DNA from: a virus
IMG/VR virus record: IMGVR_UViG_3300050821_002136
Span: 1 to 64,000 of that record
Length of the DNA: 64,000 bases
Direction: 5' to 3' (one strand)
The first letter of the stretch is position 1. Every line of letters begins with the position of its first letter. The position numbers and the translations under genes were made by a program. Positions 1 to 8,596 of this stretch are shown piece by piece. A model generated the notes under the pieces. That model ran no database searches, had not been told where the DNA came from, and saw only the letters and a list, made by a program, of their open reading frames with translations.

Positions 1-281
1 GGTGCCAGGGCGAACGATGCCCACTGCGAGCCAGTACCACGACCCATAGCATCTGCGTTGCCTGTTCCCTGGGCAATTGCCGCACCAGACTGCACGCGGA
101 ACGGAACACGGAACGATGCACGTACGGTGCCACCAGCGTTGGACTGGTTGCTAACCGGGACGTTTGTTGCTTCGGCCTTGAACAAAGAATAAGCCGTGGT
201 CCCGTGAAACACGAGATCAGGGATTTCCTTGGCAAAGGCGTCAAGTTCAACGGCTTCTACAGCCGCTTCCAAAAGTGCCAT
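1..281 (-). CDS. Major capsid protein, N-terminal part
   Basis: The first 93 codons of a leftward gene are present; the rest lies beyond base 1. The protein begins MALLEAAVEAVELDAFAKE and continues with a short beta-rich stretch, which resembles the N-arm of HK97-fold phage coat proteins. An AGAAGG ribosome site precedes the ATG at 281. The gene lies in the usual place for a coat protein, downstream in transcription of portal and scaffold-like genes. The call rests on this order and the N-terminal character; no full domain can be seen. Confidence 0.7.
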   Translation of the reverse strand, partial: MALLEAAVEAVELDAFAKEIPDLVFHGTTAYSLFKAEATNVPVSNQSNAGGTVRASFRVPFRVQSGAAIAQGTGNADAMGRGTGSQWASFALA

Positions 282-442
282 AAAGATTTACCTTCTGTTA
301 CTACGATAGTCCCACGTAGCAGACCTTTCTAAAGGGCCAACTGGGCTGTCGCTGAGTCGTTACTTTTTCGTACCTCATTCCGTGTCGAGATTATGGCTCT
401 TCGAGAGCGATTCGGGAAGTTGGTGCGAGAGTTCTAGATGTA

Positions 443-523
443 GCTCCGTAGTAGGTAACAGTTCCGTCTATTATGGTTTCAGGAACTTTCAAACACCATA
501 TGTCTAGTTACCTACTGCGGAGC
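443..523. repeat. Long inverted repeat upstream of the capsid gene
   Basis: Bases 443-459 and 507-523 are complementary at 16 of 17 positions. The 47-base loop contains a second AGTTCC/GGAACT stem. The element lies in the roughly 340-base non-coding stretch (282-619) that forms the 5' leader of the capsid message. It could stabilise or regulate that mRNA. I see no convincing sigma-70 promoter in this stretch. Confidence 0.7.
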
Positions 524-619
524 CACAACTGCGCTCCGTCCTACGATAGGCGTAGGTGCCAGCGTGGATGTTATTCAGTACGGTTATGCATTGTCTGCGC
601 CGGACTGCACCCACTTCGA

Positions 620-799
620 TTACTGAACGCCAAGGTGAATTTTGACGTGTTTGGGTTTTTGATTCTTACGACCTTTTTTGAACTTCGCTTTGGCATAGCG
701 AACAGACGCAGGGTACAGTGCAAAAACTTTTGCACGGTGAGCCTCGCGCTCTGCAGCTTTGCGCAGCTTGGTCGCCAGTTTTTCTTCTGGTGTACGCAT
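620..799 (-). CDS. Small basic protein of 59 residues
   Basis: The frame begins MRTPEEKLATKLRKAAERE and is rich in Lys and Arg throughout, ending in a Lys/Gly/Gln tail. A perfect AAGGAGGT ribosome site lies just upstream of the ATG at 799. The family is not recognised. Its position immediately before the capsid leader and its charge suggest a minor virion or nucleic-acid-binding protein, which is inference. Confidence 0.7.
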   Translation of the reverse strand: MRTPEEKLATKLRKAAEREAHRAKVFALYPASVRYAKAKFKKGRKNQKPKHVKIHLGVQ

Positions 800-811
800 G
801 AGAATACCTCC

Positions 812-829
812 TTAGAGTGTAATCGTCAT
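812..829 (-). other. Five-codon leader ORF (MTITL)
   Basis: An AGGAGGTGACCC site is followed by ATG, four codons and TAA. The stop codon overlaps the start of the ribosome site for the 59-residue gene at 620-799. The arrangement resembles a leader peptide that couples or attenuates translation of the next gene. It may also be a relic of a truncated gene. Confidence 0.45.
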
Positions 830-925
830 GGGTCACCTCCTGTTTTGAATTGTGGTCCGTAAAGTGTGGGACGGTTCGCACGTCCCTTCAGGTCCTTTCT
901 TTCTCTGACCCTGTTATCATTCTTT

Positions 926-1192
926 TTACAGAGACTGAGATGCAGCTACGTCAGCTGCGTACACGCCAGTCGCTGGGGGATTGGTGCCGCCACCAAGGGG
1001 CACTCCAATGGAGTACGAATAAACTCCACCTGGGGTCCCTGAGATGCCTGGGCCAGTAAGTGCTCCCGAACACAGAACCGTGAGATTTGCCGCTTCTCCG
1101 GTGCCTGTAACTGCGGTGACCACGCCAACAATGCTGACCTGATCCCCAACCTGAACGGGCTTTCCGTTGCGCGTTATTCCAGAATTTGCCAT
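926..1192 (-). CDS. Hypothetical Gly/Ser/Thr-rich virion-region protein
   Basis: This 88-residue protein starts MANSGITRNGKPVQVGDQVS after an AGGAG site. The N-terminal half looks like a small beta-barrel (GDQVSIVGVVTAVTG); the C-terminal half is Gly/Pro-rich. It lies in the structural block between the capsid side and a glycosyltransferase. A decoration or head protein is possible; no family is recognised. Confidence 0.6.
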   Translation of the reverse strand: MANSGITRNGKPVQVGDQVSIVGVVTAVTGTGEAANLTVLCSGALTGPGISGTPGGVYSYSIGVPLGGGTNPPATGVYAADVAASQSL

Positions 1193-1210
1193 TGTATTAT
1201 TTCTCCTGTT

Positions 1211-1741
1211 TTATCTCTTATTTTTTGTCCAACGATTGCTTCGACATTTCCTGCACAACTCACAACGACAGCCGTGGCGGTTATAGCAGTTTTCAGTTCC
1301 ATGTTTCCAAGGGGGTTTTGGTCTAGCATTGTGAGACGCTCTCATCTTCTTTTTAGTTTCCTCAGAAACTACTTTTCCTAGATGAGCTTCTCTATTTTTC
1401 CTCTTAGATTCTTCTGTGCTCTTTTTTCCAAGATTTGCTTTTCTTAACTTCTCAGAAAAGCCTTCTGGTTTAGGTATTCCTTTGTGGTTTGGAGGCTTCT
1501 CTCCTCCATCACTAAGGTTTCTAAGGCACCCTGTGCCCAAATCTATACGCCCCCAGAAATAAATCTGATAAATCTCGTAAGCAAGGGCGGTTGCCTCATC
1601 CGACCAATATTGAATAACAATTCTGCTTCGGTCTTTTGGGGGATAGTGGTTCTTCTCTTTTTTAAAAACTCTACGCCCTTCTCCTTTGCCTACATAATAG
1701 GGAGTACCGTCAGATCGTAGGTACAAATACGTGTAATACAT
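1211..1741 (-). CDS. GIY-YIG homing endonuclease with NUMOD3 repeats
   Basis: The N-terminus carries the GIY-YIG signature as YTYLYLRSDGTPYYVGKG (residues 3-20), which forms the nuclease core. A lysine-rich middle contains three NUMOD3-type DNA-binding motifs (around residues 85-140: GIPKPEGFSEKLRKANLGKK, then EAHLGK and TKKKMRASH). The C-terminus ends in a Cys cluster (CRCELCRKC) that probably binds zinc. Such genes are mobile and typically invade phage structural operons. It stands alone between two virion genes with no intron visible, so it is best read as a free-standing homing endonuclease. Confidence 0.85.
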   Translation of the reverse strand: MYYTYLYLRSDGTPYYVGKGEGRRVFKKEKNHYPPKDRSRIVIQYWSDEATALAYEIYQIYFWGRIDLGTGCLRNLSDGGEKPPNHKGIPKPEGFSEKLRKANLGKKSTEESKRKNREAHLGKVVSEETKKKMRASHNARPKPPWKHGTENCYNRHGCRCELCRKCRSNRWTKNKR

Positions 1742-1766
1742 TTCTTCCTCCTGATAAGGTCGAGAA

Positions 1767-1817
1767 GGGAGCAGTATCAGGCTGCTCCCAACTCTAGCTA
1801 AGGACCGCTAAGTCCTT
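1767..1817. other. Two intergenic stem-loops
   Basis: GGGAGCAG (1767-1774) pairs with CTGCTCCC (1782-1789), and AAGGAC (1800-1805) pairs with GTCCTT (1812-1817). They separate the glycosyltransferase from the GIY-YIG gene. On the + strand the second stem is followed by AGATTTTT; on the transcribed minus strand no T-run follows, so they are more likely processing or attenuation hairpins than terminators. Confidence 0.5.
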
Positions 1818-1831
1818 AGATTTTTAAGCTT

Positions 1832-2911
1832 TTACCAAATTTTCCACCAAGTCTTTTCTTTTTCGCCTAGAAGGAATCTTTCCCAGTACTCTAGGCTGTC
1901 TTCATTGTGCGCTCTGAGATATTCCAAGCCTTCTGCACGGTCTTCACAGTCTGTCAACAGCTTCAGGCCGACATTAGCTACGTTCATAGCGTTGTCAGGA
2001 TCTGCTTTCCAGCTTGGGGGTGCCCAGTAAATTGCTGGAGACACTACTGAGGGAACTCCTACGGATATTCCATCGGCCGTTATCATGTTGAATGATTCTG
2101 TGTAAGAGACTTGAATCATCAAATGCATAGATGAAACGATGCGTATGAATTTATCCCAATAGCACCATGGGTGACGAATCACAGGCACTTTCCCAGCGCA
2201 CATTTGGTCAATGGCTGCAGATGTAGTACCTAGTTCTCCTTCGCCTCCTGCCGACATGTGCAACTCTACGGGCATGTTCAACTCTGCCTGTATTGCCACA
2301 ACTGCTGCGGCAGCTGTCATGAAGTTTTTCTCGGAACGAGTAGCACCAAACACTCCAATTTTTAATGGCCAAGAACTTGTTTTTGATATTTCTTGAAGTG
2401 ACCATGGACATTGTAGAACTGGGTCGTCATCTGGGTACAAGTTTGGTAGGAGCAATACTTCGTCTCCGTAAACTTTTTCCATCCACTCCACAAACTTCTT
2501 AGAGTTTCCTCCAACCTTGAAATTCGTGAAACACTGGGCGAGTTTATGGTACTCTCTGAGAAGATGGACTCCCCGGGGGTCTGCTTGGAGAAATCCAACG
2601 TTAGAATGAGACAAAATCACAAATTGTATTTCTGGGAAACCATAGAGAAGACTTTTAAGATCGTGCACACTAAGCCAAGGGGCTGAAATTACCACATGGG
2701 TAAGACGTTTTCTGTGCGTCTCGTTGTATCTGTCTATGGCGTTCACTACATCTATGTTGTGCCGAACCGGATAGGTCTCAGTCTCGAATCCGTGGCGTTC
2801 TAGAACTTTCCTTGTGGCAAATCCAGCTACGTGCAAACCCACGCAGCTGGTGCGACACCATGAAGCAAAGTCCTTGAAAAAAAGTGCTAAGCGTACGTCT
2901 GTTCTCTTCAT
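1832..2911 (-). CDS. Glycosyltransferase, GT-B fold (GT4-like)
   Basis: The 359-residue protein has a two-Rossmann arrangement. The C-terminal half has a typical nucleotide-sugar site: a WPLKIGVFGATRSEKN segment near residue 185 and the EX7E-like region SYTESFNMITADGISVGVPS near residue 275. Phage enzymes of this class add sugars to virion proteins or to host surface or DNA. Its place inside the head-gene block favours modification of a virion component, which is inference. There is no signal peptide. Confidence 0.75.
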   Translation of the reverse strand: MKRTDVRLALFFKDFASWCRTSCVGLHVAGFATRKVLERHGFETETYPVRHNIDVVNAIDRYNETHRKRLTHVVISAPWLSVHDLKSLLYGFPEIQFVILSHSNVGFLQADPRGVHLLREYHKLAQCFTNFKVGGNSKKFVEWMEKVYGDEVLLLPNLYPDDDPVLQCPWSLQEISKTSSWPLKIGVFGATRSEKNFMTAAAAVVAIQAELNMPVELHMSAGGEGELGTTSAAIDQMCAGKVPVIRHPWCYWDKFIRIVSSMHLMIQVSYTESFNMITADGISVGVPSVVSPAIYWAPPSWKADPDNAMNVANVGLKLLTDCEDRAEGLEYLRAHNEDSLEYWERFLLGEKEKTWWKIW

Positions 2912-2951
2912 TGGGGGATCTTTCTTTGGCCAGAGTTAGGACGTTGTGGAG

Positions 2952-4373
2952 TTACTTACGCCAAGTGACTAGCTTATTCGTACCTTTAAGCCAAGCTTTT
3001 CCAGTGATGTATAGAAGCTGCTTAGGATCTTTGTCCCAATCAATGGCTTCCCACTTCGGCTTGGTCGCAACATACACAGGCTTACCAGAAGCTGCGGCCG
3101 TATCTTCTATCTTTGCTGCCGCAACCTTCTTCTCGGTAGCAGCGGCCACGCGGCCAGCTGCGGCTCCACCCTTTGCATAGCCGGGATACATCTTCTGGAC
3201 GGTGTCACGCACGATGTCTGCAGAAATAGACTGCACGCGAGCCTTGTGGTACTCTTCGATCTTGGCTCGATCAGGCTGTTTAGCTGCCCACATGGATTTC
3301 ATCTGTGCCTGATAAGCATTGTCCGCTTTTAGCGTTGCGTACAGGTTAGATTTGATCGTATTGCCAAGAGGAATCAGGTTTTCACGTCCGAAACCTTTGA
3401 AAAACGGCATTTTCAAGAATGTTCCAAGCTCTGCGCCGAGAGATTTGTTATTTACGCTCTCGCAGGACTTAGCAACGCTGTTTTTGAACTCTTCAGACTG
3501 ATTTGTCTTGAAAGTCTCCTGTTCCTTCATGAAAGCAGCGCGTTCAGCGTCCAAAGCCTTGCGCTCGGGGGAAACCACGGCATCCTTGGTCTTTTTGTTC
3601 TTGTCGCCAAGGTCTTTGTACCATGTTTTGAGATCTTCTGAGATTTCCTTAGCTGCGGCCAAGGCTTTTGCTGGATCTGGGTCAGAAAGTGCCTTAGCAA
3701 GGCCGTTAATGGCTCCCGGCAGGTTGGCAGTCTCCAGTCCCTCGAAGAAATGAGGAGCAAACGCGGCATAATAACCCTTTTCATCGTGGGCTTTCACTGC
3801 GTCCAAGAATGACGGGGCAAGTTTGCCAAGTGCGTCCAATTTTCCGTTGGATTTCAGGTCCTCAACGATATTTTGGATGAGCTGAGGGTCTCCAGAGTAG
3901 AGTTGAGTGTCACTGGCTTCTGCAGCGTGCACGGTGTTGGTCAGTTTCTCATATCCCTCGGCCCCACCTACGAGATCTGCGAATTCCTTCGCCTGTTGCA
4001 TCTCTTTTACGCCGCCTGGGTAGATGGCCTTAGCAGCTTCCCAGCGTTCAAACGCACCATGCAGCTGCTTTACTGCGTTACCGTTGGCAACGGGGTCCTG
4101 ATCACGAAAAGCCTTGAGGGCTTTGCGGATTTCCTGAGGAGTCTTATCGGTACCCGGAAGATCTTCTACCTTCGCTGCTGCTTCCTTGGGTGTTCCGTCA
4201 CTATTGTATTGCTGTTTAGCTTTTTCTGCAGGCTTTTCTGTAGTTTCTGCTCCGACTTCTGGGGTTTCTGCTGCTGCATCTATTTCAGGTGTGTCAACTA
4301 CTGCTGAGTCCACTACAGGCGCATCGGCAACTGCCGTGTCTAAACCTGCAAAGTCAATTACTGATTCTGACAT
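2952..4373 (-). CDS. Scaffold-like head protein
   Basis: This is 473 residues long. The first 80 residues are acidic and rich in Ala, Val, Asp and Glu (low complexity), followed by long predicted helices and a basic C-terminus. These are the traits of capsid scaffolding proteins, and the gene sits between portal and capsid as scaffolds do. No protease domain is evident. The assignment rests on composition and position, not on a recognised domain. Confidence 0.55.
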   Translation of the reverse strand: MSESVIDFAGLDTAVADAPVVDSAVVDTPEIDAAAETPEVGAETTEKPAEKAKQQYNSDGTPKEAAAKVEDLPGTDKTPQEIRKALKAFRDQDPVANGNAVKQLHGAFERWEAAKAIYPGGVKEMQQAKEFADLVGGAEGYEKLTNTVHAAEASDTQLYSGDPQLIQNIVEDLKSNGKLDALGKLAPSFLDAVKAHDEKGYYAAFAPHFFEGLETANLPGAINGLAKALSDPDPAKALAAAKEISEDLKTWYKDLGDKNKKTKDAVVSPERKALDAERAAFMKEQETFKTNQSEEFKNSVAKSCESVNNKSLGAELGTFLKMPFFKGFGRENLIPLGNTIKSNLYATLKADNAYQAQMKSMWAAKQPDRAKIEEYHKARVQSISADIVRDTVQKMYPGYAKGGAAAGRVAAATEKKVAAAKIEDTAAASGKPVYVATKPKWEAIDWDKDPKQLLYITGKAWLKGTNKLVTWRK

Positions 4374-4400
4374 TTTGTCTCCTTGAGTCTTTCTGAGTGC

Positions 4401-5027
4401 CTACGACCCGAAGGTCGCTGCTTTTTCAGCACCAAAAAGAACTTCGGTGCTGTAATTTCCTTCTGAGTCTACGTATATTCCCATGGCTCCCCCGGGCTCT
4501 ACCGATACTTCTGAGGATTCTGGTCTTCCCGCTGTTTTCCCTGCTATCAGTGTTTCTACAGTAACAATGTTGCTGTTGTGCGTGCAGTACACGGCTAGTT
4601 TGTCTTTTTTTAATTCTTTGTCAAAGTACTCGAATAGTCTTTGCTCCAGATCGTCTAAGGGTTCTCCTTCGGGAGGTACTAATTTTGGGTTATCTACAAA
4701 AAGATTAAGTATGTCTTCCCATTCATCTCTGTCCTTACCAGAGATCACACCCAAATTCCAAGAAATCAATGAGCGTTCTTGCTCTACTTCCAAGCCAAAA
4801 ACTGTTGCAATCTCATCAGCGGTTTGCACAGCTCTAAGCATGGGAGAAGCTACTACTCTCTTCACTTCCATGCCTTCATTCTTTAGGTCTTTGGCAGCTT
4901 TCTCGGCTTGCTTAACACCTTTTTCATCTAACGGAGGGTCCATTCGGCCACGGTACTTGTTATCTTCGTTGAGAGTAGTTGAGCCATGACGCTGTAGAAT
5001 CGCAATTAGCTTTTTGTCAGCCATCAT
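4401..5027 (-). CDS. Histidine phosphatase superfamily protein
   Basis: The RHG catalytic motif (residues 13-15 in LQRHGSTTLN) provides the phospho-accepting His. SPMLRAVQTADEIA near residue 61 matches the second Arg region, and a late YCTHNSNI near residue 147 gives the second catalytic His. The 208-residue length fits the phosphoglycerate mutase-like family. Substrates of the family range from sugar phosphates to phosphoproteins, so the substrate is unknown. Finding it between portal and scaffold genes is unusual. Two adjacent ATGs exist (5027 and 5024). Confidence 0.85.
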   Translation of the reverse strand: MMADKKLIAILQRHGSTTLNEDNKYRGRMDPPLDEKGVKQAEKAAKDLKNEGMEVKRVVASPMLRAVQTADEIATVFGLEVEQERSLISWNLGVISGKDRDEWEDILNLFVDNPKLVPPEGEPLDDLEQRLFEYFDKELKKDKLAVYCTHNSNIVTVETLIAGKTAGRPESSEVSVEPGGAMGIYVDSEGNYSTEVLFGAEKAATFGS

Positions 5028-5088
5028 GGCTCCTTTGTGTTATTTTGTTCACCCAAACTCCCCGAAAAAGGGTGTTTTGATGAAAAGA

Positions 5089-7746
5089 TTAACGTCTCAA
5101 CTGTCTGGGTTGACCCTGGGGTTGCCCGGGAGGTGCCTGGGATTGCGGTTTCTCCCCCTTCAATGCCTCAGGGATTGCTTTTTTCTGAACGGCCTGCTGT
5201 AGTTGTTCCTGATTATGCTGAGCAAAATCTGCAGGCGTTGCATTGATGCTCATTTTAGCAAGAGCCTGAACCGCTACTGCGGCTGGCATCTTAGAAACAT
5301 CAACGCTTATGCTCTCGGAAGGTGGTTTATCCGGTGGTGCATTAGCTGCGGCAATTTTCTTAGCCATAGCTACATGCTCTGTCCAATGCAAATGTACGTT
5401 GGCGAACGCTGCACGCTGTTGAGGAGTACCCCATTTGAATTTCTGGCCCTCTGAGCTGTTCATCCAGCTTAAACATGCCGAAGCTTCTAATGTATGCAGT
5501 TCACTTTCGTCCTGTGCGACCGGGACAGTGCTGACCATTGGGGGAAGCGTGGTCTGTTGCTGTTGTAACTGCTGAACCATGGCTATTTCTTTGGGATCAG
5601 CAGGTATTCCTTGAGCAACCTTGGGTCCCATTTCATCAGCGGCTTGTGCAAGTGTCTGCTGTATTTTAAGGAGCTGAGGATTCGGCATAGGGCCGGATCT
5701 CAAGAGCAACTCAAACTCCGACTTCTGTTTCGTAATAGAAGTTGCGCCAGTGACTTTGAAACCTTTCAAACGCAAACCGTCTTGCAACACAGGAAGATTC
5801 TCGGGAGAGAATATCCACGCTGCTAATGATGGATTAGCATTGCTTGTGTCTACTAAGCCTGTAAGCTTGGCTTCCCTTTGAGCAGAACTCTCGGGGAATG
5901 ACGGATCACTTTCTGGGTAGCAAAGAACATTGCCTGACAAATTGCTCGTGTTTACCGAAATACGTCCAATACCTTTGAACGTTTGTGAAATCTGTTTGCC
6001 TTCTCGGCAATCTGCCGCGCAACCAACTGCTTGTCTTGCGCACTCTGCAAAGAGTGCCTGGATATTGTTCCAAGGACACCCTATACGCTGCAGTGCTTGG
6101 TCCCTCTGTATCTGTGCATTACCTACTGTATTCTCACCAGTCGCCGCGCCAAACAATGATGGCAGTGCGCCACTAATCTCTTCTGAAAGATTAGTAATGA
6201 ACCATTTGATAAAATCAGCTAGAGACGCTTGCGGCTGAGGAGTAGGCTCGACCATGATGTACTGATCCATGGTTGTAAGCCCAGGTTGAGGTAGAAATGA
6301 TCCAGTGCTACCAGGGACATTGTTCTCGCTCTTAAGAACTTGTAGATCAAACGCGTCAGCATTCATCCACTTCTTAGGAACGGTACGTTTGAAGAAGTCA
6401 TCCTGCAGATCCACCCAGTCATTAATTCTTTTCTGAATAGAAATTAAGGAACTACCTAATGCTCTGCGATTTTGTCCTTTGCCTGTGAACGGATGGGCTA
6501 TTGCTAGATGGGCATCCATGCTCTCGTTTCTAGAGAATGCATAGTTAGCTCCGGCCTTTACTAACAAAGCTCCATTAGGAAACTTTTCAAGGAGTTCTGC
6601 GCGGACTGCGTCGTTTACTTTTTCGTCCATGAACATTGAAGGACGAAACCACGTATACTTTACAACCGTATGACGTTGTAGGGAATCTCCAGTTACGTAC
6701 GCTCCAAGCACAGCTTGCCTAGTGTTCTCTCGGGCAATCCTGTCCAATTCAACTTCTGTGTTTCCGTCTGAGCCAGTCCTAATTTTATCGGCAATCCACG
6801 GGAACTTAGCTTTTACAATGGCAACGTCTAGGTCCTCATAGAGCTGCACGAATTGCATGTCTTTGATGTTGTCTACTGCGATGGGTACCTTGTGATCCAA
6901 CTTTCCATGCAAGGTAGTGACTTCTCTTCCTCTGGGTTTCTTAGCAGGCTCAGGGGCTTCTGTGGTTTCTTCTTGCTCCTCGTCCTCTTCAGTCTCCGTG
7001 GGAGATTCTGTCTGTTCTAAGAAGGAGTCTAGGCCTTCTTGGCCTGTGGGTGCATCTTCTGGAGGATTGAGAATATCTTCGGCAGTGACTGGTGCAGTGT
7101 CTCCGTCGTCTCCATCAAACCCGTACAACTGGCCATTAAGCTCATAGCGCGTCCACGCTAACACTCGGTCTTCATTCCAGAAGATACGAGCGCAGTCGGT
7201 CAACAATGCATGTAAATTATTGTTACGCGACCAAATCTCTTTGAACTTGTCTGCTTCTTCTGCCGCAACTATGTCCGGCCCGTACTCTGGGTTGGCGGGA
7301 AAGAACTCTACCTTGGGGACTTCACGAGCAAGTGCGGATACAATGATGTCTCCTTTTGATCCGTACACATTCGTGTCATAGATGGTGTTGTTGTTCTTTT
7401 GAGAATTGGGTCCAAACCCTGAAGCCTGTCCAGGAAGAATCCATCCACCCTGCTTTCCTCTCAGTAGATGCTGATAACCTCTATCAAAGTGCAAAGCTTC
7501 CCAAGTTTGTTCGACTTCGAACCTACGCGCTGCAACGTCTGTCTTTGTGGCGATGATGTCCAGCTGCATAAGTACGCCCTGAGCATCTTCTGTTAAGTCT
7601 GCGAAAGGCTCGGAAGAATGAGGAAACGGGGCATAGACACCTAATGGGCTATCATTAGGAGACTCAGGTTTTACGTATGGCATGGGCATTGACGGAGCAT
7701 TGGTAGTCATGGTGTTTACGTCCTGCCCGGGTCCTTGGTCTGCCAT
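5089..7746 (-). CDS. Portal protein
   Basis: This 885-residue protein has the length, helical content and Pro/Gln-rich tail of the large portal proteins of phages with long packaging modules. It lies just downstream in transcription of the terminase block and upstream of scaffold and capsid. Features include a DWVDLQDDFFKRTVPKKW helix near residue 440, a Glu-rich insertion around 240-270, and a C-terminal Gln/Pro-rich region. Portals form the dodecameric DNA gate of the head. The AGGAAAAATAAC context before the ATG overlaps the end of the previous gene. Confidence 0.75.
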   Translation of the reverse strand: MADQGPGQDVNTMTTNAPSMPMPYVKPESPNDSPLGVYAPFPHSSEPFADLTEDAQGVLMQLDIIATKTDVAARRFEVEQTWEALHFDRGYQHLLRGKQGGWILPGQASGFGPNSQKNNNTIYDTNVYGSKGDIIVSALAREVPKVEFFPANPEYGPDIVAAEEADKFKEIWSRNNNLHALLTDCARIFWNEDRVLAWTRYELNGQLYGFDGDDGDTAPVTAEDILNPPEDAPTGQEGLDSFLEQTESPTETEEDEEQEETTEAPEPAKKPRGREVTTLHGKLDHKVPIAVDNIKDMQFVQLYEDLDVAIVKAKFPWIADKIRTGSDGNTEVELDRIARENTRQAVLGAYVTGDSLQRHTVVKYTWFRPSMFMDEKVNDAVRAELLEKFPNGALLVKAGANYAFSRNESMDAHLAIAHPFTGKGQNRRALGSSLISIQKRINDWVDLQDDFFKRTVPKKWMNADAFDLQVLKSENNVPGSTGSFLPQPGLTTMDQYIMVEPTPQPQASLADFIKWFITNLSEEISGALPSLFGAATGENTVGNAQIQRDQALQRIGCPWNNIQALFAECARQAVGCAADCREGKQISQTFKGIGRISVNTSNLSGNVLCYPESDPSFPESSAQREAKLTGLVDTSNANPSLAAWIFSPENLPVLQDGLRLKGFKVTGATSITKQKSEFELLLRSGPMPNPQLLKIQQTLAQAADEMGPKVAQGIPADPKEIAMVQQLQQQQTTLPPMVSTVPVAQDESELHTLEASACLSWMNSSEGQKFKWGTPQQRAAFANVHLHWTEHVAMAKKIAAANAPPDKPPSESISVDVSKMPAAVAVQALAKMSINATPADFAQHNQEQLQQAVQKKAIPEALKGEKPQSQAPPGQPQGQPRQLRR

Positions 7747-7747
7747 G

Positions 7748-8014
7748 TTATTTTTCCTTTTCTATAGCCTCGTGATAAATGCAGCATCCTTCGGCTTCTA
7801 CTTTAACTCTACCCTCTGATGTCTTAGGACGTTTGGATTTTTCCATGAAATCTTTTTGTCCACACGAGTTATCTTGGGTTTTAAAGTACTCGCATGTGCT
7901 ACATGAAAAGGGGCCGTCTTTTGGTCCTTCATAACCAGTTCCAGGCTCACCATGGATTGCTGCAGAGTTGATCTGTACAAGCTTGGGTTTTTCCCTACCA
8001 ATACCTAGGGGCAT
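7748..8014 (-). CDS. Small Cys-rich protein upstream of portal
   Basis: The start at 8014 (MPLGIGREKPKLVQINSA) is preferred because GAAGGGGG precedes it and it avoids most of the overlap with the next gene; an in-frame ATG at 8035 exists. Four or five Cys residues (CSTCEYF, a later single Cys, then CCIYH) suggest a metal or Fe-S site. Similar short proteins are common beside phage portals; the function is unknown. Confidence 0.7.
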   Translation of the reverse strand: MPLGIGREKPKLVQINSAAIHGEPGTGYEGPKDGPFSCSTCEYFKTQDNSCGQKDFMEKSKRPKTSEGRVKVEAEGCCIYHEAIEKEK

Positions 8015-8015
8015 A

Positions 8016-8171
8016 TTATTCCCCCTTCTTGGCATAAGAAAATTTCTTCTTCTTCTCTGGCAGAGTTTTAAAATTAGTAGCGCTGGACCACTCTGCCAGC
8101 TTTTTCTTTCCGCCTACTTTCTCAGGGTTGGCGTACAGAAAGCGTTGCTGCGCTTTCGAGGCAAACGGCAT
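8016..8171 (-). CDS. Short conserved phage protein (MPF-SKAQQRFLYA type)
   Basis: This 51-residue frame begins MPFASKAQQRFLYANPEK and ends with a Lys-rich LPEKKKKFSYAKKG tail. The N-terminal SKAQQRF-Y motif is recurrent in small proteins encoded near phage packaging genes. A TAAGGAG site precedes the ATG. It meets the downstream Cys-rich gene with a 2-base gap to the preferred start. Confidence 0.7.
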   Translation of the reverse strand: MPFASKAQQRFLYANPEKVGGKKKLAEWSSATNFKTLPEKKKKFSYAKKGE

Positions 8172-8180
8172 AGTTACTCC

Positions 8181-8585
8181 TTAGGCCAAGTCCGGCATCT
8201 CGTATCCGCGCTCTTCAGATTCAGCGCCTTGCTGGTCTGGGTGTGTGCGTTTCTTTACGTTAGAGGCCTGCTCTTCGCCGCCTGCTTCCAGAGAAAGTTG
8301 CTCAGCGGAGTCGTGAGCCTCTTTTGCAGAGCCGTGCTCCGTTTCGTGTGTGTGTCCGTCTTCATGTTCAGATGAGACAACGTGCTTCTTGCCCTCATGA
8401 TCGTGCGCGATGTGGATCGTGTGCGCCGGACCATGGGCTTTAGTTACGTCAGCTGCGCTAGAGCCCTCTTCTTTGGGTTCTGCAGAAACCTCAGGCTGCT
8501 CCCCATTATGGTACGCGTCAAATCTTTTTCCTCTAAACGCGCTGCCGAACTTACGGGAAGAATCGGTTGTTGATTGATATGCCAT
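8181..8585 (-). CDS. His-rich tandem paralogue A
   Basis: The 134-residue protein has a Lys/Gly-rich N-terminus and a central module HGPAHTIHIAHDHEGKKHVV followed by an SSEHEDGHTHE-type His cluster and GSAKEAHDSAEQLS. The neighbouring gene at 8597-9097 carries the same module. The His spacing suggests metal binding or a pH-sensitive surface. A minor virion role is inferred from the packaging context. Confidence 0.65.
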   Translation of the reverse strand: MAYQSTTDSSRKFGSAFRGKRFDAYHNGEQPEVSAEPKEEGSSAADVTKAHGPAHTIHIAHDHEGKKHVVSSEHEDGHTHETEHGSAKEAHDSAEQLSLEAGGEEQASNVKKRTHPDQQGAESEERGYEMPDLA

Positions 8586-8596
8586 TGTGTTTTCCT

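Noticed and set aside
473-862. 129-codon rightward ORF opposite the capsid leader
   Set aside because: It has no ribosome site, is Cys/Arg-rich without a domain, and overlaps the well-supported leftward gene at 620-799.
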